This document shows positions 11,203 to 20,334 of a stretch of DNA of 64,000 nucleotides, piece by piece. Made by a program: the position numbers and the translations under genes. This stretch comes from an uncultured Clostridia bacterium. GTDB lineage: Bacteria; Bacillota; Clostridia; TANB77; CAG-508. The stretch lies in assembly GCA_947426305.1 (NCBI GenBank), contig CANEDP010000003.1:1-64000 (forward strand). Reading direction: 5' to 3'. The notes beneath the pieces are model-generated. The model worked only from the letters and a program-made list of their open reading frames with translations. It had not been told where the DNA came from and did not search any database. Position 1 is the first letter of the stretch; each line of letters opens with the position of its first letter.

Positions 11203-11769
11203 TCACCTTTCCAATAATTTTAAAAAAGCATCTTGTTGCTCTTTCGATAATTTAGAAAGTTTCTCAAATAACTCCTTTTCACTATTTTTATTTTCTATAA
11301 CTTCTTTATCTTCTTTTATTCCATATTTCTTCTTAGCTTTTTTTAGCAATTTCTCTTGTTTTTTCTTTTTCTTTAATTCTTTCATTTCAGACTTAGATTC
11401 CTTCACATTTTTTTGTTTAACTTTTATGTTTTTCTTATTTTTCTTTTGATGTTGAAGTTTAAATTCTTCATCTGTTATATAATGAATAGGCTTAGCAAAA
11501 CAGAAATAGTGTCTAAACCAATAAGGTAAAATTTTTTCTGCTGGTAACTCGTGAATTTTAACAAATCCAACGAAACCTAAAATTCCTGCTATTGCTATTA
11601 TTATATAACTGGTGATTTCATCACCTATTTTATCTTTTAGAAAAATATAAGTTGGTACAACTAATGCTACAATTAAAATAGCAAACAACCATTGTCTAAA
11701 ATTAAAGAAATATATCTTTTCTTTATAATCATTTATTTCATCAAATACTGTAATTTCTATATTATCCAT
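11203..11769 (-). CDS. PrgI-family conjugation membrane protein
   Basis: Two TM segments, ...AEKILPYWFRHYFCFAKPIHYITDEEF, immediately upstream of VirB4. Confidence 0.7.
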   Translation of the reverse strand: MDNIEITVFDEINDYKEKIYFFNFRQWLFAILIVALVVPTYIFLKDKIGDEITSYIIIAIAGILGFVGFVKIHELPAEKILPYWFRHYFCFAKPIHYITDEEFKLQHQKKNKKNIKVKQKNVKESKSEMKELKKKKKQEKLLKKAKKKYGIKEDKEVIENKNSEKELFEKLSKLSKEQQDAFLKLLER

Positions 11770-11772
11770 ATT

Positions 11773-12601
11773 CTAATGACCTCCTGTTAATTTTTCTGCA
11801 AATTGACTTCCATATTGAATAATTGCCAAATACATACCATTCAGGAATAGCATTGCAACAATTGTTGAAATAGCATTTGTAGAAGCTACAGAAGCACTTA
11901 ATCCTGCTAAACCAACTGCATATATATTAGTTGCAAGATAAATAATTACTGCCTCTATGCCTATACTAGCTGCAAATAAAAAATATTGAACTGCTTTGTT
12001 TCGTCCTTCATCATCTGCTGCAAGAGCAATTGGAATCGGTGCAAACGCAAAGCATAATATTAGTTTTACTACCCTCAAAAAAATTTGTGTAAATATTTGA
12101 ACGAGTGTAGTCATAAATGGAATAAATAGTATTAGATACAATCCGATATGTCATAATACTATCTACAAATCCTTCCGGCACAGCATTAATTAGTGTTTCA
12201 GCAATATTTATATTTGAATTGTTATTACTCAATACATGTGTAATACTAACAAAAATATCATTAACAATATTCATTATCGTAGTTAGAAAAGTATAGCCAT
12301 TCATTATAAAATATTTTAGTAAAAAAAATCCTACAAACGACATTGCTATTCTCTCCCAGCTAATTCTATCTACTTCCATAGATTTCTTTATTAAACTAAT
12401 CATAAAGAAAAGAATTAACAAACTTAATGCAATTGGAACAATACAGTCATTTACTGTTTTTCCAATTCCCCAAATATTAATATTTTGAACATTTGAAAAA
12501 TTTGTTAAACTTTGTACTGAACCAATTAAATTTCCACTATCTAACTCAATACCAAAAACATTGAATTTAAAACTATAAAGAAGTCTAATAATTCCATCCA
12601 A
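11773..12601 (-). CDS. TrbL/VirB6-like polytopic conjugation protein (joined across one CGG +1 site)
   Basis: Track ORFs 12011..12601 and 11773..12141 overlap in different frames; join IMTY-(C)GGA-LYLILFIPFMTTLVQIFTQ restores one polytopic protein. Confidence 0.85.
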
Positions 12602-12621
12602 TTATAAGTTTCCTCCTTTTT

Positions 12622-12955
12622 TTATAATCCAAATAAACTTTTAGATTGTGCAATAGCAACAAGCATAAAACCTGCCATTAAAGTCATAAGTCCTCTTGAT
12701 TTTCCGTTCTGCATCTTCACGTTGCCATCCCAATGCGAACATTACTCCTCCAACTAACGCAATTACACCACCTATTTTTACTAACCAATCGCATGCAAAA
12801 TTTATAAACGAATCTATTGAACTTGTATTTGAATCGGCATAAACCTGTGTTGTTGCTAAAATAAATACACTCATAATACTTCCTGTTAAAACAGTTAATT
12901 TTTCCTTTAATTTATTAATTTTCTCTCTTTTATTTTTTCTCTTAATAAAATTCAT
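12622..12955 (-). CDS. Maff2/TrbC-like small conjugation membrane protein (joined across one CGG +1 site)
   Basis: Join GWQREDAE-(C)GGA-KSRGLMTLMAGFMLVAIAQSKSLFGL* restores the second hydrophobic helix. Confidence 0.85.
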
Positions 12956-12994
12956 AACTCCTCCATTTCTGTGGAATTATCTCTAATCTTTACA

Positions 12995-13025
12995 TAAAAA
13001 AATGGAGAATAATCTCCATTTTCAT
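12995..13025 (-). terminator. hairpin plus T tract between virD4-like and Maff2-like genes
   Basis: Minus strand ATGGAGATTATTCTCCATTTTTTT. Confidence 0.55.
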
Positions 13026-13054
13026 AATGCAAGCATTGAGATTATTCCCAATTT

Positions 13055-15053
13055 TTAATTATTAATTTTTAAATCTTCATACTGAATTACTCCAGTTCTA
13101 AATAAACTTTTTAATTCATTTTTATTAACCTTTTCCATTTGTATTTTTTCCATTGGTCTAGCAAATTCTAATCCTAAATCATAAAGCAACTTGTAATCAG
13201 AATTTTCGATATACTCTAATTCTCTTTTGTGATTATACAATTTCTCAATATTATTCTGCCAAGGCTCATATAAATTTGAATAATTAGGATGCTCATTTAA
13301 ACTATATAATTTTGAATAAAATGCACCAATTGTTGATATAAACAAAACACAATCTCCTTTAGGCATTTTTGATAACTCATCTAAAGTTGCTAACTCTCTA
13401 CCTACTACATCCCAATTTGTACTAGATGAACCTTGCCTTGAAAAAGTTCTTCCCATAGACCTTTTATACCAAGTTTTCTTTCCTAATAATGCTACTATAT
13501 ATTCTAATGTTTCTTTACTGTTACTGCCCAAAAATAAAGTGGTATCGCAACAATCTAAAACTGATTCCCAACTGTCTTTATATTTCTTTTTTAATTGACT
13601 TAAAGACTGTAAACCGTATTGTTATTCCTACATTTAATCCTCTTAAATAAGCAAGTTCTTCGACAAATCTAGGAATTTCTCCTAGTTGGGCCCATTCATC
13701 CATATAAATTTCAAGTGGAGTTGCTAAACTACCTCCACAACGTTTGGCGTTCTCATCTATCATAGCAAATACTTGTGTATAAAAGATACTAGCCAAAAAA
13801 TTAAATGTTCCGATCACTCGGTTTTGTTACAATAAATATAGCAATTTTACCATTTCCAATATGTTTTCTACTTGTTTGATTTATTTCTTTTAATACTGGT
13901 GCATTATCATCTATTGGCATACCTATTCGATCCAATTCCATATCATCAGTATCAGTTAAATCTGCCATTTCTTTAATATTAAATGCTGCCAATCTTGCTG
14001 TTGCAACCATAATGATTGTACTCATCATTTTGGGGGCATTGGCTGCAACTTTAAAATGTTTATATTGTTTTACTCCTATACAATTTGGTTCTTCTCTTTC
14101 CCATTTGTCAAATAATCTATCTAATTCCGAAACTCCTGTGCTATCTGGACTACTTAAACGAATTAATCTTAAAATAGTTGTAAAATTTTGATGTGTTTTA
14201 TCATAATGTCTAATTGTATAATAAAATAATGACTGTAGAAAAATCATTTCGGCTTTTTCCCAAAATGGATCACCGAGAAGTATTTTCTATGTTATCGCTT
14301 TTAGTATTTGCCATTAAAGTATTTATCAAAGTCATAACATCATCTTCTTGTATTTGATGATTAAAATTTTCATTTTCTAGTATTTCATCAAAATTTCTTG
14401 TTTCTTTTACATATACAATCGGATTATAATGATTTGATTGAGATTTATCATCCAAGTTAAGAACTTTTATTGTATATCCTTTTTTCTTTAGAGAATATCC
14501 ACAATCTCTAAGTAACTCTCCTTTCGGATCTGTAACAATTATACTTCCTGTTGCACTTAATATATTGGGTTTAAAATAATATCTTGATTTACCCGTCCCA
14601 GGTCTACCGAGTAAAATTACATGTCTATTCATTCCACTAATTTGCATATTTTTAGAAATTTGTTCACTTTTAGTTAAAATCATATTATCTTCAAAGTTTT
14701 TATCTTTCTTTTTTTCTATATCTTTTGGACTCATCCATTCGGCTGAACCGATATGTATTTTCTTGTATATTCTTCTTATTTTGCATACGATAAGTTTCAT
14801 AAACCATTAAAGCAAAAATAGCCACTCCTAATGACGTTGTAACATTTTTGCTAGTAAATGATATTGGAGTGGTTATTTTATATATTTCATTAAGAGATAT
14901 AGAAAAAAATTCTAAATCCCATATTCCATTGTTATATTCAACTAATGTTGTTACTCTTAACATATAATAAAATATAACTAGAAATATTATAATTAAAATC
15001 CAAATCGAAGTTTTCTTTTGTTTTTTTATTAGCATATATATATATATCACCAT
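13055..15053 (-). CDS. VirD4/TraG-type coupling protein (joined across four CGG +1 sites)
   Basis: Five fragments joined: ENTY-(C)GGT-SAEWMSPKD; NIENTS-(C)GGT-DPFWEKAEMIFLQSL; TKPSD-(C)GGA-TFNFLASIFYTQ; VGITI-(C)GGT-LQSLSQLKKKYKDSWESVLDCCDTTLFLGSNS; Walker A LLGRPGTGKS, Walker B-like EIYMDEWAQLG. Confidence 0.92.
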
Positions 15054-15055
15054 CC

Positions 15056-15439
15056 TTAGTATTCAATATTTATAGAATCATCTTTTTCTATTATTCCATT
15101 TGTAATTATAATGGCATCTTTATTTTTTTCTAATTCTTCAATCGTATAATCTTCCCAAGTCCAATCAAAAGCTCCTAAACCATAAACTTTTTTCTGACCT
15201 TCTGTAGTATTAATAATTTGTCCTTTAATCTTTTCTTCTAAAATTATTTTTCCATTTTCTTTTTGGATAATACTATAATAATCGTTCTTTTCATTATACT
15301 TAATATTAAAATCAGTAGATGAAAAATTATGAGCAATCAAATCCGCAACATGTTTCTCAAATTTGGGTGTAGCCCATCCATTCCAACGTCTTTCTTCTAT
15401 ATGATACCCTTCATAATATTCATTATTATCTATATTAAA
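15056..15439 (-). CDS. ICE hypothetical protein; the frame extends N-terminally from the track ORF to a TAG at 15440-15442
   Basis: FNIDNNEYYEGYHIEERRWNGWATPKFEKHVADLIAHNFSSTDF... is continuous with 15056..15340; true start unclear. Confidence 0.5.
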   Translation of the reverse strand, partial: FNIDNNEYYEGYHIEERRWNGWATPKFEKHVADLIAHNFSSTDFNIKYNEKNDYYSIIQKENGKIILEEKIKGQIINTTEGQKKVYGLGAFDWTWEDYTIEELEKNKDAIIITNGIIEKDDSINIEY

Positions 15440-15467
15440 CTAGGCCTTATTTTCTAAATTTTCTATA

Positions 15468-16712
15468 CTAATCACCTACCTCTTTTTCATCATTAAATTT
15501 TACATCAATACCATTTTCATTAAATGATACTGAATCATTTATATCTTTTTCAAGTTGTTCAAAAATCTTTAAATTCTCTAATTCCTCGCCTACTACATCT
15601 CTTTTTTTTTCCTTATCTGCTAATTCTTTTAAATCTTTTTTAAAAACAGTCCATAAACACTCATTTTCTTGTCTTTTCATAATGTAGTTTTTTCCACTAA
15701 GCGTTGAATAGGTCTGCTTTTCTTCATTTCCAATTTTAGTTTTGAAAGTTACTAATTCATCTTGCGAATTAATGTTCCATTGTAAATTTTTATTCTCACT
15801 ACCATATACACGAATCTGTCCTAAAGCATTAAAACCTAATTCACTATATCTCTCTAAATGTTTATTTTCAAAATATATATTTGCAATTTGCTCTTTTTCA
15901 TCTTCATTTTTAGAAGTAACCTTCATACCATAAGAAATATCCGTTGCTTCAAGCTCGTCCTTTATTCTCATAAAAGCTGAAAAAGGAAGTTCGTGAATAC
16001 AATAATCTTTTTTAAATTCACTAACTTCAACGCTTCCGATTTCATGTAATTTAAGTTCAGCAGATAAATTCTTCATTTGTTGAGAATTCAAATTAATTCC
16101 TTCCTCTTTTATTTCTTCAATTGCTGTTTGTGTATTTTCATCAAATAACTTTTGAGAAATACCTGTCCTATACTCAATTAAATCTTCAATTCTCTCATTC
16201 ATATAAGATATTTTAGACTTATTAAAGTAAATATTATAATGTTTGTTTTTATGTTGCTTTATTTGTTCATTTTGTTTATCTTCATTACTTTTAATAAATT
16301 TATTTATTTGAAATAATTTTGCAATATGAGGATGATTTTCCTTCAAATTACTCATTTGCTTAATTCTACGAGCATATCTTGTTATTTTCTTTTGTTGATA
16401 TAAAGATTTTTTCTTGCCAAATTCATTATCTTCTGTAGATAGTTTTCGCTCACTTGCAACAATTCTAATGCCATCTTTTTGACATTTTTCCATGATTCTA
16501 ATTGTTTCATCATAAGAGAGATTTGTTATTTTTTCTAATTCTTTAGTTGGACCATCATTCTGAACAGCTTTTATTCCTTCTATAAAATAATGATAACTAA
16601 ATATTGTTAAAGGCTTTAAGAAGTATTTGAAAGTATCTTTTACTCCCATCTTTGTAGCTCGTGTAGCACCTTCGTAGACTTGTGTTGCATCACTTTTATT
16701 ACTAGCTTGCAT
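15468..16712 (-). CDS. PcfB-like (DUF3801-type) ICE protein
   Basis: N-terminal region with KISYMNERIEDL-like region, position between VirD4 and primase. Confidence 0.5.
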   Translation of the reverse strand: MQASNKSDATQVYEGATRATKMGVKDTFKYFLKPLTIFSYHYFIEGIKAVQNDGPTKELEKITNLSYDETIRIMEKCQKDGIRIVASERKLSTEDNEFGKKKSLYQQKKITRYARRIKQMSNLKENHPHIAKLFQINKFIKSNEDKQNEQIKQHKNKHYNIYFNKSKISYMNERIEDLIEYRTGISQKLFDENTQTAIEEIKEEGINLNSQQMKNLSAELKLHEIGSVEVSEFKKDYCIHELPFSAFMRIKDELEATDISYGMKVTSKNEDEKEQIANIYFENKHLERYSELGFNALGQIRVYGSENKNLQWNINSQDELVTFKTKIGNEEKQTYSTLSGKNYIMKRQENECLWTVFKKDLKELADKEKKRDVVGEELENLKIFEQLEKDINDSVSFNENGIDVKFNDEKEVGD

Positions 16713-19099
16713 TATGCCATCACCTCTTTTTCCTTCTGTATTTCATATAAATTAAAATATTTATGATAAAAATCATCTAAACTTAATTTTGAAATCCACT
16801 TTTTAGTATGATTTGTATCATTTATTTCATATTCACTCATTACTGCTTGATTTGATTGACTATTTAATATTTCTATTTTCTTATCATTTTTTCGATAAAG
16901 TTGTTTCGGTATAAATATTTGAGTTCCCTTATTTATAGGAAGATACATACCTTTGTAGGATTCTTTTTCTTTTCCTGATAATGTAATAAAAATAGACATA
17001 CTGTTTTTATCTTTTGTTTCCTCTGTCTTAACAAGTGTTTCATTCTTATTTTTTTCATATTCTTTTTCTGTAGTAATTTCTTTTATATTATCTTGTGTTA
17101 ATCCTAAAATATTTTTGTTATTGTTAAATACAAGTAAAGTTTTAAATTTATTATTATTAACGAATTGCCTACTCATTGCACTTTTCATATCTTCTGGATA
17201 AGCTAACCCATATCGTATAGCTTCCATAACACCATCATCTTTAAATCTCTTTATTGCTTGTTCTTTAAATGTTTCAACATAGGTTTTGGGAAATAATTTT
17301 TTAAATTGAGAATTACTATTTGCAATAAAAATTTCTTCAAATTCATCTGGATTATTTTCAATATATTCCTTAATATCTCCATCAAAACTTTCATTATATT
17401 GTTTTATAATACACTCTTTCTGTTGTATAGTTAATTCAATATCTACTATATTTCCTTTTGAATCAAAAGATTTTACGTGATTCAATAAGTTATCTAAGAT
17501 AAACATTTTATTGTTTTTAAAATCTATATACTTATCTGACTTTAATATATAATCTCTAATGTAGTTTCCAATATTTATACTCAATTCATTGTCTGATAAA
17601 AACTTTTCATCATTAAGTGTTTTTAAAACTTCATTGGATTCTAATTTACCTAGTTCTACATATTTTATTAAGATACGATCTTGATGTTTCTCTCCATATT
17701 CTGTTATCAACTTCTTTATGTAGGAATAAAAAAATACATTTTTATATTTATCTATTATATTGTTACTTGTAATTTCTTTAGGATTAATAATATTTTCAAT
17801 TTCTTCACTTTTATAACTTGTATTTTTTATAATATACTCTTTAAAATTAAAATTATCTTTCGTATTTTTTATCAAACCATCTTCTAACATTTTATTATAA
17901 ATATTATAGATATTTTCTACATTTAACTCATTATCTATAACATACTTGTATTGCATTAAAAAAGTAAATGCTGATATTCTAGTTTGATATATATCTTCTC
18001 TTTGCTTATTCGCTATTTGTAAATCTCCGAAATCTTTAAATTTACCTAACTTAGAAATATCTAAAACATTTACTTTCAATTTTTCTTTTAACAATTCTGG
18101 AATAATTCTAATCATAGCTTCTTTTCCTGCAGAATCATTATCTAAACATAATGTTACTTCACATTTTAGTTTTTTAATTAACTCAATGTGTTCTTTTGTT
18201 AAAGCTGTACCCATGATTCCAACTACATTATCCATTTTCATTTCTTTAGCACTTATTACATCCATATATCCTTCAACAATAATAAGTTCATCATTTCTAG
18301 CATACGATTTAGCTTTATGATAATTAAAAAGTAATTCACTTTTATTAAATAGATCACTAGCTTTTGTATTCAAATATTTAGGTTTAGTTGTATCATTTAT
18401 TGCTCTAACACCAAATCCTACTGGATTTCCATTCTTATCACAAATTGGTATAGTTATTCTTCCATAAAAAACATCTACAGGTTTATATTGCTCATTTAAT
18501 TTAGATACACCAACATCAATTAATTTCTTTATATCATATTTAGTTGAAATAGTTTCTGTAGTATATGTGCCAACCAATGGTGTATATCCTATATGAAAGT
18601 CTTTTATTGTTTCTTCTGATATATTTCTATCTTTCAAATATTTAAGTGCTATATTCGATTCATTGCTATTTATATTCAAATTACTTTCATTTAACCTAAC
18701 TACATCACTTAAAATATTATTTAGTTCTTTCTTTTTCTGTTGCTCTTGTGTTAATGGTTCATATTGATTATTAGGAATACTAATATTTAATCCTTGTATT
18801 TCAATAGCTTTTTGCATTGCACCTCTAACATCTATAAAATTATGATTTATTTCACTTTCGTATTTCTGAATAAAAGAAATTGCATTTCCACCAGCTCCAC
18901 AAGAAAAACATTTTGCAATCCCTTTATTTGGATGAATACTCATAGAAGGATGACTATCTGTATGAAAAGGACAATTACATTTATTTTTTGTTATTTTCAA
19001 TCCATAATACTCTAATATATTCTGAATATTAGACTCATTTAATATTTCATCATAAATATCACTCATATTCTTTCTCCTCAAAATTTCTCTCATCTGCAT
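16712..19099 (-). CDS. DNA primase (CHC2 zinc finger plus Toprim)
   Basis: CNCPFHTDSHPSMSIHPNKGIAKCFSCGAGGNAISFIQ; Toprim DELIIVEGYMDVISA...CLDNDSAGKEA. Confidence 0.9.
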   Translation of the reverse strand: MQMREILRRKNMSDIYDEILNESNIQNILEYYGLKITKNKCNCPFHTDSHPSMSIHPNKGIAKCFSCGAGGNAISFIQKYESEINHNFIDVRGAMQKAIEIQGLNISIPNNQYEPLTQEQQKKKELNNILSDVVRLNESNLNINSNESNIALKYLKDRNISEETIKDFHIGYTPLVGTYTTETISTKYDIKKLIDVGVSKLNEQYKPVDVFYGRITIPICDKNGNPVGFGVRAINDTTKPKYLNTKASDLFNKSELLFNYHKAKSYARNDELIIVEGYMDVISAKEMKMDNVVGIMGTALTKEHIELIKKLKCEVTLCLDNDSAGKEAMIRIIPELLKEKLKVNVLDISKLGKFKDFGDLQIANKQREDIYQTRISAFTFLMQYKYVIDNELNVENIYNIYNKMLEDGLIKNTKDNFNFKEYIIKNTSYKSEEIENIINPKEITSNNIIDKYKNVFFYSYIKKLITEYGEKHQDRILIKYVELGKLESNEVLKTLNDEKFLSDNELSINIGNYIRDYILKSDKYIDFKNNKMFILDNLLNHVKSFDSKGNIVDIELTIQQKECIIKQYNESFDGDIKEYIENNPDEFEEIFIANSNSQFKKLFPKTYVETFKEQAIKRFKDDGVMEAIRYGLAYPEDMKSAMSRQFVNNNKFKTLLVFNNNKNILGLTQDNIKEITTEKEYEKNKNETLVKTEETKDKNSMSIFITLSGKEKESYKGMYLPINKGTQIFIPKQLYRKNDKKIEILNSQSNQAVMSEYEINDTNHTKKWISKLSLDDFYHKYFNLYEIQKEKEVMA

Positions 19100-19472
19100 A
19101 TCGTAAATAATTAAATAGTATTTTACCAGTATGCTCCAAACCTACTGCTCCTTTAGCATTAGGAACAAATATATATTCTCTATCTCTATTTGGGCATTGA
19201 ATATCTAATTTTTTTTCTAAAAATGGACTTTGTATATAAACTGAATATGAATAATCTTCTCTTTCTAATTCTGTAAAAATCTCTCCAATTAGTTTTATTT
19301 CATTTTCTGTTGCTTCATTCCAATAAAAGTATGTAAAACTTCTAAACCAAATTTTTGATACCACTCGTTTTAAAATATCTCTCAAATATTCATCTTCTTG
19401 TCTATTGATAACCTTTTTAACTGTTTCTATTCCTTCATCTTGTACTATTAGTCTTATATCTGTAGATTGCAC
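19059..19472 (-). CDS. ICE hypothetical protein
   Basis: 137 aa ORF, resembles the 19492 ORF in layout (IRLIVQDEGIETVKK / LRVITTKEGLRQIKD). Confidence 0.55.
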   Translation of the reverse strand: MQSTDIRLIVQDEGIETVKKVINRQEDEYLRDILKRVVSKIWFRSFTYFYWNEATENEIKLIGEIFTELEREDYSYSVYIQSPFLEKKLDIQCPNRDREYIFVPNAKGAVGLEHTGKILFNYLRYADERNFEEKEYE

Positions 19473-19491
19473 TATATCCCCTCCAATTTTA

Positions 19492-19896
19492 TTAAAATTC
19501 TATTGTTTCTTTTGTTGAATTTACATATTTATTTAACTGTTGTTCCATATCATTTTCATCAAAATCACGTATATAAGAAATATTTGGAAGATCATCTTTT
19601 TTATTATCAGAAATGTAATTCATCTCTGTAATATCTTCTAAACTTTCACCTATACAACAATATCCATAAGATATATCTTTTTCTTCTAGTTCATATAAAG
19701 CTAGTTCAATAGTATCTGTTTCTTTTACATTTAATCTTTTCCAACCAATATATGCAATATCTTTCACTTCTTTATCTACAACTAAATAATCCATAAGATT
19801 AAAACCGATTTCTTCTATTTTATTATTTAAAAAATCCTTTATCTGCCTCAACCCTTCTTTTGTGGTAATTACTCTTAAATCTGACCTATATCCCAT
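19492..19896 (-). CDS. ICE hypothetical protein
   Basis: 134 aa ORF, MGYRSDLRVITTKEG start. Confidence 0.55.
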   Translation of the reverse strand: MGYRSDLRVITTKEGLRQIKDFLNNKIEEIGFNLMDYLVVDKEVKDIAYIGWKRLNVKETDTIELALYELEEKDISYGYCCIGESLEDITEMNYISDNKKDDLPNISYIRDFDENDMEQQLNKYVNSTKETIEF

Positions 19897-20292
19897 CTAA
19901 ATATCCTCCAATTCTAAAAATATTTTTATATGATATTCTAATAGAGAATCATCTTTGTTGCTGATAAATAATAAGCAAACTTCTTTTGTTTTAGGATTAA
20001 ATATTGTGGCTATAATTACTGTATTCTTTCTTAAAATTTTTACTAAGTCATAAATTTGCTTAGTTGTATAAGTATCTTTTACATTAAAAGTAATGTATTT
20101 AATAATATTTAATGGTTTCATTATTCTTTTTGCAATTGTATATACTTCTCTATTTATGACAGTACCTTTTTCAATTTCTTCAAAATAATCTTCATCATAA
20201 AGTAAATAATATGCTCCTTCGTTGCTCTTATCGCTTAATAACAATTTTAAATCATCAAAATTGTATATAATATTCATTTGTATATAAATCAC
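19897..20292 (-). CDS. ICE hypothetical protein
   Basis: 131 aa intact ORF. Confidence 0.45.
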   Translation of the reverse strand: MIYIQMNIIYNFDDLKLLLSDKSNEGAYYLLYDEDYFEEIEKGTVINREVYTIAKRIMKPLNIIKYITFNVKDTYTTKQIYDLVKILRKNTVIIATIFNPKTKEVCLLFISNKDDSLLEYHIKIFLELEDI

Positions 20293-20303
20293 TCCTTTGT
20301 AAA

Positions 20304-20330
20304 GAAAAAAGAGTGGAAATTTCCACTCTC
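20304..20330 (-). terminator. intrinsic terminator after adhesin gene
   Basis: Minus strand GAGAGTGGAAATTTCCACTCTTTTTTC. Confidence 0.75.
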
Positions 20331-20334
20331 AATT

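Noticed and set aside
8515-15053. ICE transfer operon as a decaying element full of pseudogenes
   Set aside because: The frame breaks in the conjugation genes all have the same zero-frame CGG form and restore the family sequence with one +1 shift; no large deletions or random stops in these genes. The same breaks occur in housekeeping genes.
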